A stretch of DNA of 64,000 nt. Source: Bipolaris cookei. Lineage: Eukaryota > Ascomycota > Dothideomycetes > Pleosporales > Pleosporaceae. Location: positions 62,001 to 126,000 of the forward strand of contig NRSV01000023.1 in the NCBI GenBank assembly GCA_002286855.1. The letters run 5' to 3'. Below are positions 1 to 11,224 of this stretch, piece by piece (the first letter of the stretch is position 1; each line of letters begins with the position of its first letter). The notes below the pieces were generated by a model. That model was not told where the DNA came from. It searched no databases and was given only the letters and a program-made list of their open reading frames with translations. A program made the position numbers and the translations under genes.

Positions 1-611
1 CGACCGGACGCGCCTACACCTTGGATCACGGTAACCCACTCACGGTTGCCTGGCTGTATCCGCTTCTTCTTACCAGAGCCCTCTGAGGCTGTGATAACTA
101 ACTCTGATAGAGTCTTGCCCATCGTAAAGCTAGCTTCATCAAAGTTATAGATATCGTCGTCCATAAAGCCCCACTTCTTCTTCTACTTCTTCTTCTACTT
201 CGTCTTCTTCTTCGTCGCCTCGATTAGATCGAAACAGCGCTGGATAGCCACTGGGTCCTCACAGGCAGCTCGCTGATGATCATAAAGACGACTCCAGCGC
301 GTACGGAGCTCCGGAGTTCTTTTAACAAAGTTATCAATCCAGTTCTTGCCAACAGGGTTGCTCCCCCGCCCATGCAATAGTTTATCAGCCATTACTTGAA
401 TGTCAGCATTTATAGGAGCAGATCCTCGCGCAGACTCCTCGAGAATACGCTTATTAAGGTGTTTTGAGTTTGCTTCGCAGTCGCGTCGGTAAGACAGAGT
501 TCTTTGAGGCACGTTGTAGATAGAGGCAGCACGTCTTGATTGTATACCAAGAAGAGCAAGCTGAAGATCTGCTTCAGTACATGAAGTTTAAATAGAGCAT
601 TGTTGAGACAT
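1..611 (-). pseudogene. Pogo/Fot1 DDE transposase, broken and partial
   Basis: Reading from an ATG at 611, the frame starts MSQQ like the copy at 51901. It stops at codon 8 (TAA), then continues through a helix-turn-helix-like stretch (AASIYNVPQRTLSYRR) and a CENP-B/DDE-type middle (NPVGKNWIDNFVKR). At about 179-204 a run of AAG codons carries two in-frame TAG stops. Beyond it the same frame resumes with the catalytic region DIYNFDEASFTMGK and reaches the window edge. The HTH-to-middle linker looks shortened compared with the second copy, suggesting an internal deletion. It cannot encode an active transposase. Confidence 0.8.
179..204 (-). repeat. AAG-rich tandem repeat with in-frame stops
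   Basis: On the minus strand the unit AAGAAGAAGTAG occurs about twice, followed by AAGAAGAAG, inside the dead transposase. The unit is 12 nt, so the frame is kept while each copy adds a TAG stop. This looks like slippage expansion of a lysine-rich stretch. Confidence 0.6.
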
Positions 612-677
612 AACGCGTTGCAGTGTCGACGTTGACGCACTGATGGAGCGTGAGCCGCTCGCCTATAAACTACGTTA

Positions 678-1729
678 CTACGTCTTCGTACTACTGGTTC
701 AGCATAGTCGATTGTGTTCTAGGGTGAGGATCACAAAACTTCACCGAAAAACTGTACAATCCTCGCGTGCGTTTCGACCTTGTAAATGTCCGATAAATTT
801 CCGGAAGGGATTGCCCTTTCAAGGTGAGCCAGGATTAACCTGCATGTCTCTTCCAGAACACCGGTACCTGCTGTAATTGGTTAGTGCCTCAATAGAAGGC
901 TGTCGCCGAAGCAGTAGAATAGCCAAGGGCCTACTGCGTTAACTGTCCTTGAACAAACGTGTATTTTGATCGTCGTGTGGGTCATGCATGAAGATGCTTG
1001 TTTGCGCCTACATCCGACGTCTGTTGTAGATGATGAGAGATAGGGGTTGGAATTGCACCTTCCTACAAGCGAAGTTGGGGGCGGGATGACTTGTTGACTT
1101 GTTCAAGCTAACATTTTCGCCATAGAGCAATCTTTTTTCAATAGACTTAGATATGGATATTCTGTTCCTGCCAGATTCTGCTTGAGTACTTACTAAATAG
1201 GGGTATCAAGAAGCCGAATGTCGTTGGAACGTCCTGTTCGTAGGTCCAAGTGCAGTCTGAATGAGGACACTGAACGGTAGTTCCTTGTACAAACAGACAA
1301 ATACAATCAGGATCTGACATCATTCTGTATGTCTGCACGTTTTTGGCAGGGCACTTGGTTCATGCCCGACAATCTAATCACGTCCTTCCGATACTTCACT
1401 TCTGATATTGGCAATTAAGTAGTAGCCTTATTACCCTACATACCAGGTAGCACTCTAAATTGATTGATTTATATATTACCCTATATGTGTTCGATTCAGT
1501 TTTGCACATGAAAGTGGTACGATAAAGTCATAGAAAAAGATTAGCTAAAAAGAAACGAGCAGGAATTACGTGAAGCAGCGGTTGACCTGCGTTGAAGCGT
1601 GCAAACATAAAGAGAGTTGCAATTTTCTGTACATAACATAATAATGCCAGTTAGATTCTAATGCACTAACCGAGGTGACGTGGTAACAATACGAGGAGTA
1701 AACGTAGGGCATGTTAATTGTCTGCGGCT
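678..1729. other. intergenic, nothing recognised
   Basis: About 1 kb between the dead transposon and the 3' end of the nitrilase gene. Only short unsupported reading frames are present, and the 1430-1520 part is AT-rich. No RNA gene, repeat or protein similarity was recognised. Confidence 0.5.
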
Positions 1730-2788
1730 CTAAAGAAACTTCACCGGGTCTTTTCTAGATCGGTCGACTTTGAGATCAAAAACGTCTAGTCGTTGATAGC
1801 CTCCAACAACATCATGGTACTGTTTTCCTTCAATGCAGTCTTCCAGCTGCATATCGGCATACAGTATATCTTCGTCGGACTGGAGCGCATCCACATCGTG
1901 TTTTTGCGAGTCTTTGTAGATGAAACTAGGAAGTGGAGTGCCGGTAGGATCCAGAAAGAATGTCGCAGCTCGTGGCATGGCACGCAAATTTTCGGTTACC
2001 GCATCCGGCTGACTCGCACCATCGACAATAGTCTCAATGGCGTCATCTCCTAGGTGTCCGGAACATGCGATACCAAAGCACTTGGCTTCGAAGCAATGCG
2101 CTGCTGCGCGTGTCCTGTTAGCCGCCAAATTATCGTAGTTAGCTCCACATGTACTGGCCTGATGGACACCACTTTCGGCGCTCGGTGGGATTTTTTGCAA
2201 TGTTCGTGTCGGCCAAATTGCGGGCCAGGTAGAGATATGCACTTGTTCAGCTTGTGCAATCAAAGAATACCTTGCGAGCGCGTTTGTATTCTCGCCGCAT
2301 ATGAGGGTGCCGATTCGCCCAAACTGCGTGCTAGCAACACGTAACCCATGGCCATCTCCAGGGCTCCAGGTCAATTTCTCAAAGAAAGTCGGAACAAGCT
2401 TTCGGTGGTGAACAAGCACCTCGCCCTCGGTCCCAATGATGAGGTTCGAATTGTAGAGGCAGCCGTTGCTATGGCGGGACTTTTCGCTGAAGCCGATGCT
2501 GACCAGTACACCGCTTGATCGTGCAGCCTCACGAATCGCTTCCAGTTCATCACCATCTGCATAGACTGACTCTTGCACCATACGCTGGAACAGCCAGTGA
2601 TTATCGGTGGGTGGTCTCAGCGAGCTCCAAATTGGGAAAGCAGAGACGTAGGTTTCGGGGAAAACGACCAAGTTGGCCTTGTTCGAGGCCGCCTGCTTGA
2701 CGAGGGCTATGGCCTTGTCTGTTGTCCGCCGCGCATTCAGAAAAACTGGAGACACATGGCATGCAGCCACGCGGAGGATGCTTGCCAT
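1730..2788 (-). CDS. nitrilase (carbon-nitrogen hydrolase, nitrilase branch)
   Basis: A single-exon gene of 352 residues, a usual length for fungal nitrilases and cyanide hydratases. The catalytic triad of the superfamily is visible: Glu45 in VVFPETY, Lys130 in HHRKLVPT and Cys164 in LICGENTN. A second conserved glutamate (Glu137) follows the lysine. Enzymes with these motifs hydrolyse organic nitriles to acids plus ammonia, or cyanide to formamide. The sequence alone does not fix the substrate; the W after E-x-L-T resembles true nitrilases more than amidases. No signal peptide is evident, so it is probably cytosolic. It has no obvious pathway partner next to it. Confidence 0.9.
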   Translation of the reverse strand: MASILRVAACHVSPVFLNARRTTDKAIALVKQAASNKANLVVFPETYVSAFPIWSSLRPPTDNHWLFQRMVQESVYADGDELEAIREAARSSGVLVSIGFSEKSRHSNGCLYNSNLIIGTEGEVLVHHRKLVPTFFEKLTWSPGDGHGLRVASTQFGRIGTLICGENTNALARYSLIAQAEQVHISTWPAIWPTRTLQKIPPSAESGVHQASTCGANYDNLAANRTRAAAHCFEAKCFGIACSGHLGDDAIETIVDGASQPDAVTENLRAMPRAATFFLDPTGTPLPSFIYKDSQKHDVDALQSDEDILYADMQLEDCIEGKQYHDVVGGYQRLDVFDLKVDRSRKDPVKFL

Positions 2789-4669
2789 TATGCGTGGTGT
2801 TATGGCGATGCAAAGACGGTGGTGTTGGCGAACATATGATCTAATAAATGCCCCTGCGTCTGATTAGGCGTGCCTCCCCGCATTCTGCAAAGAACCCGTG
2901 CTCGTCGACGTTCATCATATTCATAATACTGTTACAATGCTTTACTCAGTCTCCTCAACGTTTCCCATAATAAGGCGAGCGAAAAAAAGAAAAAGATGAG
3001 CCGGAAGATGCGGATCATTTGACGAGTGCGTGGGACGACTTGAGCGCAACTGGCTTGAGGTACACTGCTCGGCCAAATTGACGTCGGAAAAAAAAATACA
3101 GGGTACTTAGCCGCACCAGGCGGCCATACTCTGTTGTTGTATTATGCGTTAACGCCACAAAAGTAAGTATTTGTCCTAATCAGACCAGGGACATCCGGTA
3201 AAGGCAGGTCGGGTATGAAGAGTATTGCCACACGGCGGTTCCGGATAGCCCAGGAACAGTGCAGAGGTGAACACGTAGTACGCAGATACGTACACAGTAT
3301 TACATGCTCGATGAGGACATATCTCGGCGGATGACGTGGAGGAGCCGAAGGCGGACTCCTGATGTTTCTAGGCTGATTTTGATAAGTCCCCCGTACCCCT
3401 GCATAGTTCCCTGCGCCATGCACGTTTACGTCGCTCGGAGGTGTATGTTTTCCAACGATGTACTCGCAGTATCTGTATAAGATGCTGAGAGAGAAGCAGC
3501 TGGCCAGGCTGCCGCATGCACGTGCGTGGGTTGGAAGAGAGTGCTGACATATGCGGGGTGCCAAGCATTGTAGCATCTCCCGCTCGGTTCGACTCGTTAT
3601 CTACCAAGCTGTCCTTCATAATATGTAAAACGCTTCAGCCCAAACCCTTGACCGGATCCGCTGCGACTTTTTTTTGTTGACAGTTCAATGACGAACCTCC
3701 GCCTCCGAGCTAGGAACCCACGCGATGATAGCGCTCAAAGCCGACTAGGCTTTACCTCGGACACAGCTGCTGTTTGCAGTGACCACATTATCTGATTTGC
3801 ACCAGGTAAATGCGGCTCACTTTCTGAAACAGCAGATACCGCCCGTCCAACCAGATAGTCGTCGCTGCGCTACAGCTTGCCCATTTGCATGAAACGAATC
3901 GCTTGAACCCGCGACTGTGCGCAAGTAGTCGGCCTCTTGTGCTTTGCACTGCCTGCATAGCACCCAACTACTTACCGACATACTTTGTATGTCCACACAT
4001 ACGCCCATCTCGCAAAACCCATTGAACCGGTTTTGTAGCGCACGGTACATAACGGCAGTTTATCGCTTGGTTGTCGAGTTAAGCAGGAAGGAAGATTACA
4101 TGGAATTGAACCCGGAGTAAGTGACGCTTTCGTCGCGCTCCGCCCACACCCCGGCCCAGCAATCTCGACATTTGCGCAATGTTTTTACCCAAGCGGACCA
4201 ATCATCCCCGCATCGTGGCGCCGTTCCGCTAGAGACCATCTTTTGGGGTGGATCTCCCGCGTGCCTGAACTGACAGACCTGTCATAAGCGTCTTCGGACC
4301 GATACCGTTGCAGCCCTCTGGGGCGACTAATTCATGCTAAACACGAGCGTGGATGCAGCTGCCTCTGGAACATCTTGGCAGCTCCCATGGGAGATAACCT
4401 GGTCCACCTTCATACTTTGGTCAGGACCGCTAACATGGACAAACACCTTGACAGCCCTTCTAGGATGACGCACATATTGGTTTCAAAACGCTATCTTGGC
4501 AGACTATACCACTTGCACCAATCTACGGCACACACACACGATGAAAAAGACAGGGATCGGACCAAGATGTGGGATGCAGCCCGTTGTCCGGTACATGCAA
4601 CCCAGTCGAGCCTTTTTTCTCAGTCGCCCCTGCAATCATCTTGCCGACTTGGAGCCCTATGTGATGAAA
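2789..4669. other. intergenic, upstream regions of two divergent genes
   Basis: The nitrilase (leftward) and the FMN oxidase (rightward) diverge here, so this 1.9 kb holds both promoters. A 144-codon frame at 3142-3576 on the minus strand has no domain-like features. No RNA gene or repeat was recognised. Confidence 0.45.
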
Positions 4670-4676
4670 TATAAAA
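4670..4676 (+). promoter_or_regulatory. TATA box of the FMN oxidase gene
   Basis: TATAAAA lies 87 bases upstream of the start codon at 4757, followed by a pyrimidine-rich leader (CTCTCTCTCACTATCTG), the usual arrangement of a strong fungal core promoter. Confidence 0.6.
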
Positions 4677-4756
4677 GTCTTGAGCCTGCTTCCACTCAGC
4701 CAATACCTCACAGCTAATCACCAACTCTCTCTCACTATCTGTCTTCATCGCCCAAG

Positions 4757-5926
4757 ATGCGTTTTTCATTCATTACCTTTGCTACCTGCGCTCTTGCTGC
4801 CGCCCCCTTCTTGGAGGAGCCTGATACTGGCATTGACCAGCAACTCGCTGCCTTCGTCGCTAATAAAACCGTCCCTCCTCTCAAGTCCCTAGTCGGACTC
4901 CCCGATTTCCAATGGGTCGGTCGTAACTTCATGAACATCTCATCCTACACATACTACCGCAACGGTGCTGCTGGCGAGTGGTCTTACCGCAACAACCTTG
5001 AAGTCTTTGCTCGCTTCCGACTTCGCCCACGTGTTCTACGCGACATCACCAACGTTGCAGCCTCCATTCCAACAACTATCCTTGGCCACAACTTCTCAGC
5101 TCCCTTCTTCATCTCCCCATGTGCTCGTGGTGGATATGCTAACGAGGAAGGTGAGGTGGGTCTTGTCAAGGGTGCCGCCGAGGCCAACATCCTCTACATG
5201 CCCTCGCTCTTCTCATCAAAGACCATGGACGAAATCTACGCAGCTCGCCCTAACGGCTCCGAGCAAGTTCTCTTCCAGCAGGTTTACTTGACCGGAGACA
5301 TGTCAGCCACCAAGAAGCTGTTCCAGAAGATTGAGAAGATGGGTTCCAAGGCTATCGTCCTTACTGTCGACTCACCTGGTGATGGTATCAGGCACCGTGC
5401 TGCACGCTACAGTGTTGGATCCGCAGATTCGTCCCTCAGTCTTCTCACCTGGGATCTCTACCACCAACTCACCAACCTCACCTCTCTTCCCATCATCCCC
5501 AAGGGTATCCAGACCGTCGAGGACGCCGAGGAGGCCATCAAGAATGGTGTCAAGGCCATTTTCCTCTCCAACCACGGCGGCCGCCAAGTCGACACCTCGC
5601 CCTCTTCTCTCCAAGTCGCGCTCGAGATCTACAAGAAGGACCCTTCAATCTTCAACAAGATCGAGGTCTACGCTGATGGTGGTGTCCGCTACGGCACTGA
5701 CATCCTGAAGCTCCTTTCTCTCGGCGTAAGAGCCGTCGGCGTTGGCAGGCCTTTCATGTTCGCCAACATCTACGGAGCTGAGGGTGTCGCCAGGGCCGCC
5801 GAGATGCTCAAGTACGAGCTTCTCAACGACGCCGCCAACACCGGTATCGCTGACATCAAGAAGATTGGCCCCGAGTACATTAACTGGAAGGCCTCCAGCA
5901 TCTGGGTCGGTAGTGACGAGCTCTAG
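4757..5926 (+). CDS. secreted FMN-dependent alpha-hydroxy acid oxidase/dehydrogenase
   Basis: An intronless gene of 389 residues with an N-terminal hydrophobic signal (MRFSFITFATCALAAA) and several N-glycosylation sequons, so the enzyme probably enters the secretory pathway. The rest is one FMN-binding TIM barrel of the lactate oxidase / glycolate oxidase / flavocytochrome b2 family. Visible residues are Lys249 in IIPKGIQT, His273 and Arg276 in LSNHGGRQVD, and the phosphate-binding stretch DGGVRYGTD followed by GVGRPFMFA. These enzymes oxidise 2-hydroxy acids such as L-lactate, giving H2O2 if oxygen is the acceptor. There is no cytochrome b5 domain, so it is not a classical flavocytochrome b2. 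Secretion is unusual for the family and suggests extracellular peroxide production (inference). A TATA box lies 87 bases upstream. Confidence 0.9.
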   Translation: MRFSFITFATCALAAAPFLEEPDTGIDQQLAAFVANKTVPPLKSLVGLPDFQWVGRNFMNISSYTYYRNGAAGEWSYRNNLEVFARFRLRPRVLRDITNVAASIPTTILGHNFSAPFFISPCARGGYANEEGEVGLVKGAAEANILYMPSLFSSKTMDEIYAARPNGSEQVLFQQVYLTGDMSATKKLFQKIEKMGSKAIVLTVDSPGDGIRHRAARYSVGSADSSLSLLTWDLYHQLTNLTSLPIIPKGIQTVEDAEEAIKNGVKAIFLSNHGGRQVDTSPSSLQVALEIYKKDPSIFNKIEVYADGGVRYGTDILKLLSLGVRAVGVGRPFMFANIYGAEGVARAAEMLKYELLNDAANTGIADIKKIGPEYINWKASSIWVGSDEL

Positions 5927-7506
5927 ATTAACTGTCCCCCAGACGCTGCCTGATATTTGGAAGATACCCCCCTTCACTTCTTGAATGTACATATATATGT
6001 TTTCTTTTCCAGGTGCATGTACATACTTTTTGCATATAGATTACCCCAACAAAGTTTGTTCTTTATCTCTGAATCTCAAATCATTCACTCAATGCATTCC
6101 ATTAGTGACGACAATGATGATGACATACGAAACCCGGGAGAAAGATTTACCAAGAAATTACCAATCATTTACGCAACTTTCCCCCCACAAGCCCGGACAC
6201 TGAACATCGTTGCATGGGCCAAGCCCCAGTGACATTTTTCCCTGTCAGACGGGCCGAGACGCGAGGTTGTACTACATGGGGAAACCTGAACACGGAAGCC
6301 CCGGAGCCGAGAAAAATACCGAAAATCAAAAGTCGAACGAGTAAGCACAACGGTCTTCCGATGACTGTACTTAGCTATACGCTGGAAAAAAACTAGCTTA
6401 TCTGTTTGCGAGGTTAATAGTGCGAATATTATTAAGTTGCGTTTCTTATGCTGGTCCGAGATCGTCAATCAAAGAACTTTGTCTCTAGCGACAGTAGTCC
6501 AGCAAAGAGCATGGCTACATGATGTATTTCCCGGAGGAAAGAAAAAACAACGCAAAAAGCAAACTGCGCCAATAAAAAGCCCAGACTTTTTTTAAAAGTC
6601 TCGGATGGGGGGAATTGATCTGTGCTGTTGTTTACATTGAGTTTTTGTCAGATAGTTCCGTACCAAATTGTACACACATGTATGTGGGCGGTGCACCGGG
6701 AAGACTAGTGAATGCCCAGAAATCTTGGGATGCAGATGACATACTGGTGTTGCGTGTTCATCGCCTGGATAGGTGGTGAATGCAGGGTTTGTCTGGGTCA
6801 GTGAAGGATGAAGATACAATGCAATGACGTCAGTACATCAGCTTGGAGGACTGGGGGACGAATTGCGTGAATCAGTGTACAAGGAGAAGAGGGCTGTGCT
6901 GGTGCATCGGTTACACCGGATCTTCCTAGCGTTTCTTTCATAGATACTCCGTCGGTAGTTTTTATCGTACCGTACTCGCGTGTGCACAGCATCGGATGTG
7001 GACTACAGAGAATTAAAAAAACGACGCTAGTGTAGAGATGAAAAACAATGTTGAACCGGGAGAATGCATAGCAAGTTGCTTTAGAGTACCGCTGCAAAGC
7101 TGACAGTGCAAGGGAGGGAGGTCAAGAACCCCGGTGTAAGAGCTAGTGTCGGTACTGTGAGATCAAAAGAAATATGAATATATGACAAAAGAGTTTTCCG
7201 AAAGATAAAACGGATGGTAGTTCTAACCACTGACTCCGATACGGAAGTAATATGGCTCGAAGAGCGGAATTTAGAGAAACACTAGCGATCCAGCAATGAT
7301 GACCTTGGCGTACAGCTGAGTCAACGGGACTAGACAGCTGGCCAACCAAGAATACACACTTATGATCCGACATGGCTCTTACCTAAAGACAACCGAGCTT
7401 TGTAGTATATGAAGTATCGGGAACTGTACATGCATGCTCACATCGCCGCTAATCCGGATAGCATAGGGAAAGAAAACATACCCATTCCTCCTTCTACTAA
7501 AAAACC
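5927..7506. other. intergenic, nothing recognised
   Basis: 1.6 kb between two convergent genes, the FMN oxidase (rightward) and a membrane-protein gene (leftward). All reading frames are short and without domain-like features. No RNA gene or transposon end was seen. Confidence 0.45.
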
Positions 7507-8786
7507 TCAATCATAGCCACCCGGAAATACCCCCCAAGGCCCCACCTCGCGATACTCCTCTCGCTCAACCCCATCATGCTCCATACGCACATAATGATAT
7601 ACCCAAAACGAGCAATACACAAACGCCGCAAGCCCAGCCCCAAACGCCGTAAGGTACATGACCGCGATCTGCCCGCACACAAAGATTAGCTTTGAATCTT
7701 GCGTTTTTCTTCTTCTTCTCCCTTTCGTTTCGACAAGAATTAGATTAGAAAGAAAGAAAGAAAGAAAGAAAATGAAAGTAGTGTAGGATACGTACGTTCC
7801 ACCCTTCATCTCCCCACGCCCCCTTCTCCCCCCTCACAATCGGCGAACCAACCAAAACCGTCAGGCCAGCTAGAAAAGCGCACACGGAATACGACATGAA
7901 CATCAGCGGGGCTTGCCATGTAAACACCATCTTCCGCCGAGGCACATAGCAACACCTCCTCGTACCGCTCGCATCTTCTTCTGTCATCGCTGATGAGAGC
8001 AGCAGCGGCATGTACCTCTGCATCGCTGCGTCGTGCAAACTAGTAGGTGTAGAGGAGGAGGCGGTGGCGGCGTACCTCACCGGCCCCAGTAAATTCAGCA
8101 CCGTAATCTCAGACGCCGATAGCAAAATCCCCAGAATCGACAAAATTAAGCTTGCATGCCAGAATCCGGGGGTGAGCCAGTGCGCTCTTGATAGCGTGGG
8201 CCAGGAAAAGGCGCCGATGACGGCGGCGGCGAGGACGGTGCACTGTATTCATGTTTCAAATCAACATATAAATGAAATAAAGTGGGGGAGGGGGAGGTTG
8301 GAGATGATGGGAGTTTTGGATGAGGGTTGCAATAGGGGTGGGTATATGAGGGATGGAGGGTGGTGGGGGAAAAGAGGGCTTACGGAGATTGTGGTGAATT
8401 GGAGTTCGCTGAGTTTCCTGGTGCGCCAACTTGATAGTGTTGAGTGGAATCTTTTGGTGTCGGGAGTGGGTGATGAGGCGAGAGAAGCGAGGTTGCGGAG
8501 GGGATTGATGGTGTTGAAGTGGTAGAGGCGGTAGTATGGGAGTGTTGCTATGCGGACTATGAGGGTTTCTATGGCAGTACAGAGGCGCTGGTGGGGGTTA
8601 GTAAGTACTATCTTTCTTTCTTTATTCAAGATGTCTACTTCAGTGTTAAAATATAGATATTTGCATGCTTACTTGTATAACCTGTGTAATAGGTCCTATG
8701 GCCCTCGCCAGCGTCGGAAAGTTAAGCGCAGGCAACATTCGAGAACCTATCTCTTGTGTACTTGGCAGCGGAAGTTTCCCAGTCAT
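7507..8786 (-). CDS. four-TM membrane protein, function unknown, four exons
   Basis: Assembled by hand from four exons (8786-8673, 8587-8384, 8242-7796, 7668-7507). All junctions are phase 0 with GT-AG ends, and a TTACTAAC branch site precedes the first acceptor. The product is 308 residues, starting MTGKLPLPSTQEIG; an earlier ATG in another frame is unsupported. Four hydrophobic helices are seen: around CTVLAAAVIGAFSW, ASLILSILGILLSA, FMSYSVCAFLAGLTVLVG and VMYLTAFGAGLAAFVYC. The C-terminus is short and charged. I do not recognise the family. The last intron contains a short GAAA microsatellite (about 7750-7771). The continuity of four phase-0 exons without stops is the main support. Confidence 0.7.
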
Positions 8787-9578
8787 TTGTTGATGCTGCT
8801 GTGCTGATCATGCGTCGCCGATGTAGTGTTACGAACGCAAGTCAGTAACAACGTGGGCGGCGAAAGGTCATGATGGCGGCCTGAAGGCTGGGCTATTGCA
8901 AAGTTACGGGCAATCGTGGGGCAAAATAATGGGCGTTGTACATACAATGCCGGTTTGGCTGAGTTGCGATTGGCTAGTATTCAGCCTCGCCGCTTAAAGA
9001 GGTACAGCTGAAGTGCGGCTGAGAGGCTGTTCGCTTATCCATGTTGAAGGCTTCTAGTAAGGCTGAAAAGATTGATCAGGGAGATGCGGAGCCTAGGAAT
9101 AGCCTTGCTTCTAGCATATAGCTACTTAGCATTGAAAGAGCCTCTTTTGTGCAATCCAGCATCATGTTCATTTTTGTCGGCACAATGTTTGTGGGACTAT
9201 CTAACCCATACTTGAGAATGCACGGAACAAGATGGAAAGACATGCATTCAACCAAAAATGAGGGTTTGAGGTATCGGGTAGAGGAGCTATGGGTTTTCAT
9301 ATGCGACGATGAGGGCATAATCTTTTGTCTAAAAGAAACATCACTGACTCGATTGTTCAAACCTTACGATGAAACCGGGCTAGTTCCCAAACTTTCAGCA
9401 CGTGCAAACTCTTATGGTAGCAATGTCGATTATTATTCATCTTTTCGAAATAGCAAATGCAGATAAGGGTATTTACATAGAAGTCAACTCATCCTCATAC
9501 CAGGCTCTCCCCCGAGCTCCTAAAAACGCCACATCGCTACATCGTTTCAACATCACTTTCGTCAACATCACGCCCCAT
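8787..9578. other. intergenic, nothing recognised
   Basis: Contains the upstream region of the four-TM gene and the 3' side of the carboxypeptidase gene. Frames at 9076-9360 and 9149-9466 overlap on opposite strands and show no motif. Confidence 0.4.
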
Positions 9579-11127
9579 TTAAGCTCCAACGGCAATGGCT
9601 GCAAGTGCCCAATCCATGAAACCAGCATTGGTGTCAAGAATGTTCTGGTTGAACTCGGTGAGAGTGGGGTAAAAGTTGGTCGCGTATCCAAACTCCATGG
9701 TGACTAAAAGCATGAAAAGTCAGTACACATACACTGCAAGGTAGAAGAATCAAAACTTACAGCCGAAGACCTTGTTAGCACCGGATTTCGCGTACACGCG
9801 GCTGGCTGCATAGTCATCCGAGGCACCGGAAGTAGCGTAGAGACCAACAGATTGCATGGATGAGTATGAACGTCCACCTACAGCAGCCACTAAATACAAG
9901 TATCAGTTCGGATAATGTGTAAAAGTTCTAAAGGGTCAACTTACTAGCAGCGGCCGTCTTGGAAGCAACGCTCTTGATGTTGGTGACATCGGCAGAGGGC
10001 ATGTACTCCTTGTATGTGGTGTCGCCGAGACGACCTCTCTTTCCGTCATAAGCAGTGTTAAGGAAGTTCATAGCGGTGTTTGTGGACTGCGTCTCGTCGT
10101 CACCCCAGTTGTATAGGATGTCACCAGTAGCAGAGTGGATATCCATGAACCACCCAATCTTGGAAAAGCTGTCGTAGATGCTGACGTGGTTTTTGGTCTC
10201 AGGTTCAGATGCGGCGGCAGTGCCATAAAAAGCCTCCGAGCTGGACGAAGAGGAAGCAGGCGAGGTGGAGGGGTCGAAAAACTTCTTAAAGTTCCAGAGG
10301 AAATCAAAGTTGCGGTTGATATCGACACCGACGGATGAACCGCTTGTGCCGGAACGAGTGTTTCGGTTCTTGCGCCAGAGGGAGCCCGAGGACTGATCGT
10401 AGGCGACTCCGTCAGGGTTGACGAGAGGGAAGAAGACGATACCAGCAGCGAGAACGCTCTTGACCTGGGCGTTGGTGTATGTCTTCCTGCCGTATGTGAG
10501 ACCGGTTCCGGCCTTGTTGGCAGCAAGCAAGTCGGAGATCCAGTAAATGAGCTGATCGGGACCACCTCGCTCACGGGCGTGCATGCCAGCGCTGAGGTAG
10601 AGCTTGTACTGCGACTTGTCCGTACCAGCACCAACGTATCCAGCGGTCTGTGTAGCGCCCTGGAAAGTCTTATATGGCAGAGTAATGGTGTTGACACCAT
10701 AACCGTTAACAAGACCCTTGATTGCCGAGTTGATCTCGGTAGGGGTCATGATGGAGCTGATTGTTGATCCCGCAGCTTTGGTTCCAAGACCAGATGGTGT
10801 GACAGCACCACCTTGCCACCTGTCACCAGTGCCGATTGGTGCGTCGGCAGCCCTCTTGCTGAGGTCGCGTCGGTGGAGAGAAATCTCTCCCGAGTGTTCA
10901 TATTCCCTTTCCAGGTGGGCAATTTGCTCCTCAGTCAGGAGAGCATGAAGCTCAAAGTGGCCGTCCTCATGCGGGACAGCCTTTGGTCGGCAGCCCAGAT
11001 CGTATGTGCCATTGTTGACAATGTCGAGGAAGTGGGAAGGGCTGGGTGCCTTGAAATGAACGGGAAGAAGGCTGCCAAGTACAGTTGTACCCTGGAGAAT
11101 CAGGGCTGCGGCGAGAGAGTACTTCAT
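9579..11127 (-). CDS. secreted zinc carboxypeptidase, family M14 (carboxypeptidase A type)
   Basis: Three exons (11127-9945, 9889-9761, 9703-9579) give about 478 residues. I chose the ATG at 11127 because it opens a signal peptide (MKYSLAAALILQGTTVLGS); a longer frame adds 40 unlikely residues. A propeptide (about 20-95) precedes the catalytic domain. Zinc ligands are His183 and Glu186 in MHARERGG and His331 in MDIHSATGD. Substrate-carboxylate binding residues sit in DINRNFDF. The general-base glutamate is Glu441 in FTMEFGYAT, which is only reached after the second intron, supporting the exon model. M14A enzymes remove C-terminal, usually hydrophobic, residues from peptides; here the site of action should be extracellular. 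Confidence 0.92.
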
Positions 11128-11217
11128 CTTGAGATGTGTTTGAAAGAAAAAAGGAGGGATGTGAAAGCGAAAGCACGAAGTACCTCTGGCGGACTGGTTA
11201 TTGCAGCAAGGAAGCCG

Positions 11218-11224
11218 CCTTATA
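11218..11224 (-). promoter_or_regulatory. TATA box of the carboxypeptidase gene
   Basis: Read on the minus strand, TATAAGG lies about 91 bases before the start codon at 11127. This supports the downstream ATG, because the longer frame would begin above the TATA box. Confidence 0.5.

Larger units (their letters stand above)
1..675 (-). mobile_element. Fot1/Pogo-type DNA transposon, degraded, cut by the window edge
   Basis: The element reads leftward and runs off position 1. Its outer end is placed at 675: read on the minus strand it begins ACGTAGTTTATAGGCGAG, followed outward by a TA dinucleotide (676-677), the expected target duplication of Tc1/mariner-Pogo elements. This end resembles the terminal repeat of the complete element at 51828-53662 (shared TATAG-CGAG-GGCT blocks), so the two are probably related but diverged families. 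The other terminal repeat lies outside the window. Confidence 0.75.

Noticed and set aside
3142..3576. 144-codon minus-strand frame
   Set aside because: Composition rich in Pro, Cys, His and Arg, typical of non-coding frames; another frame overlaps it and no motif is present.
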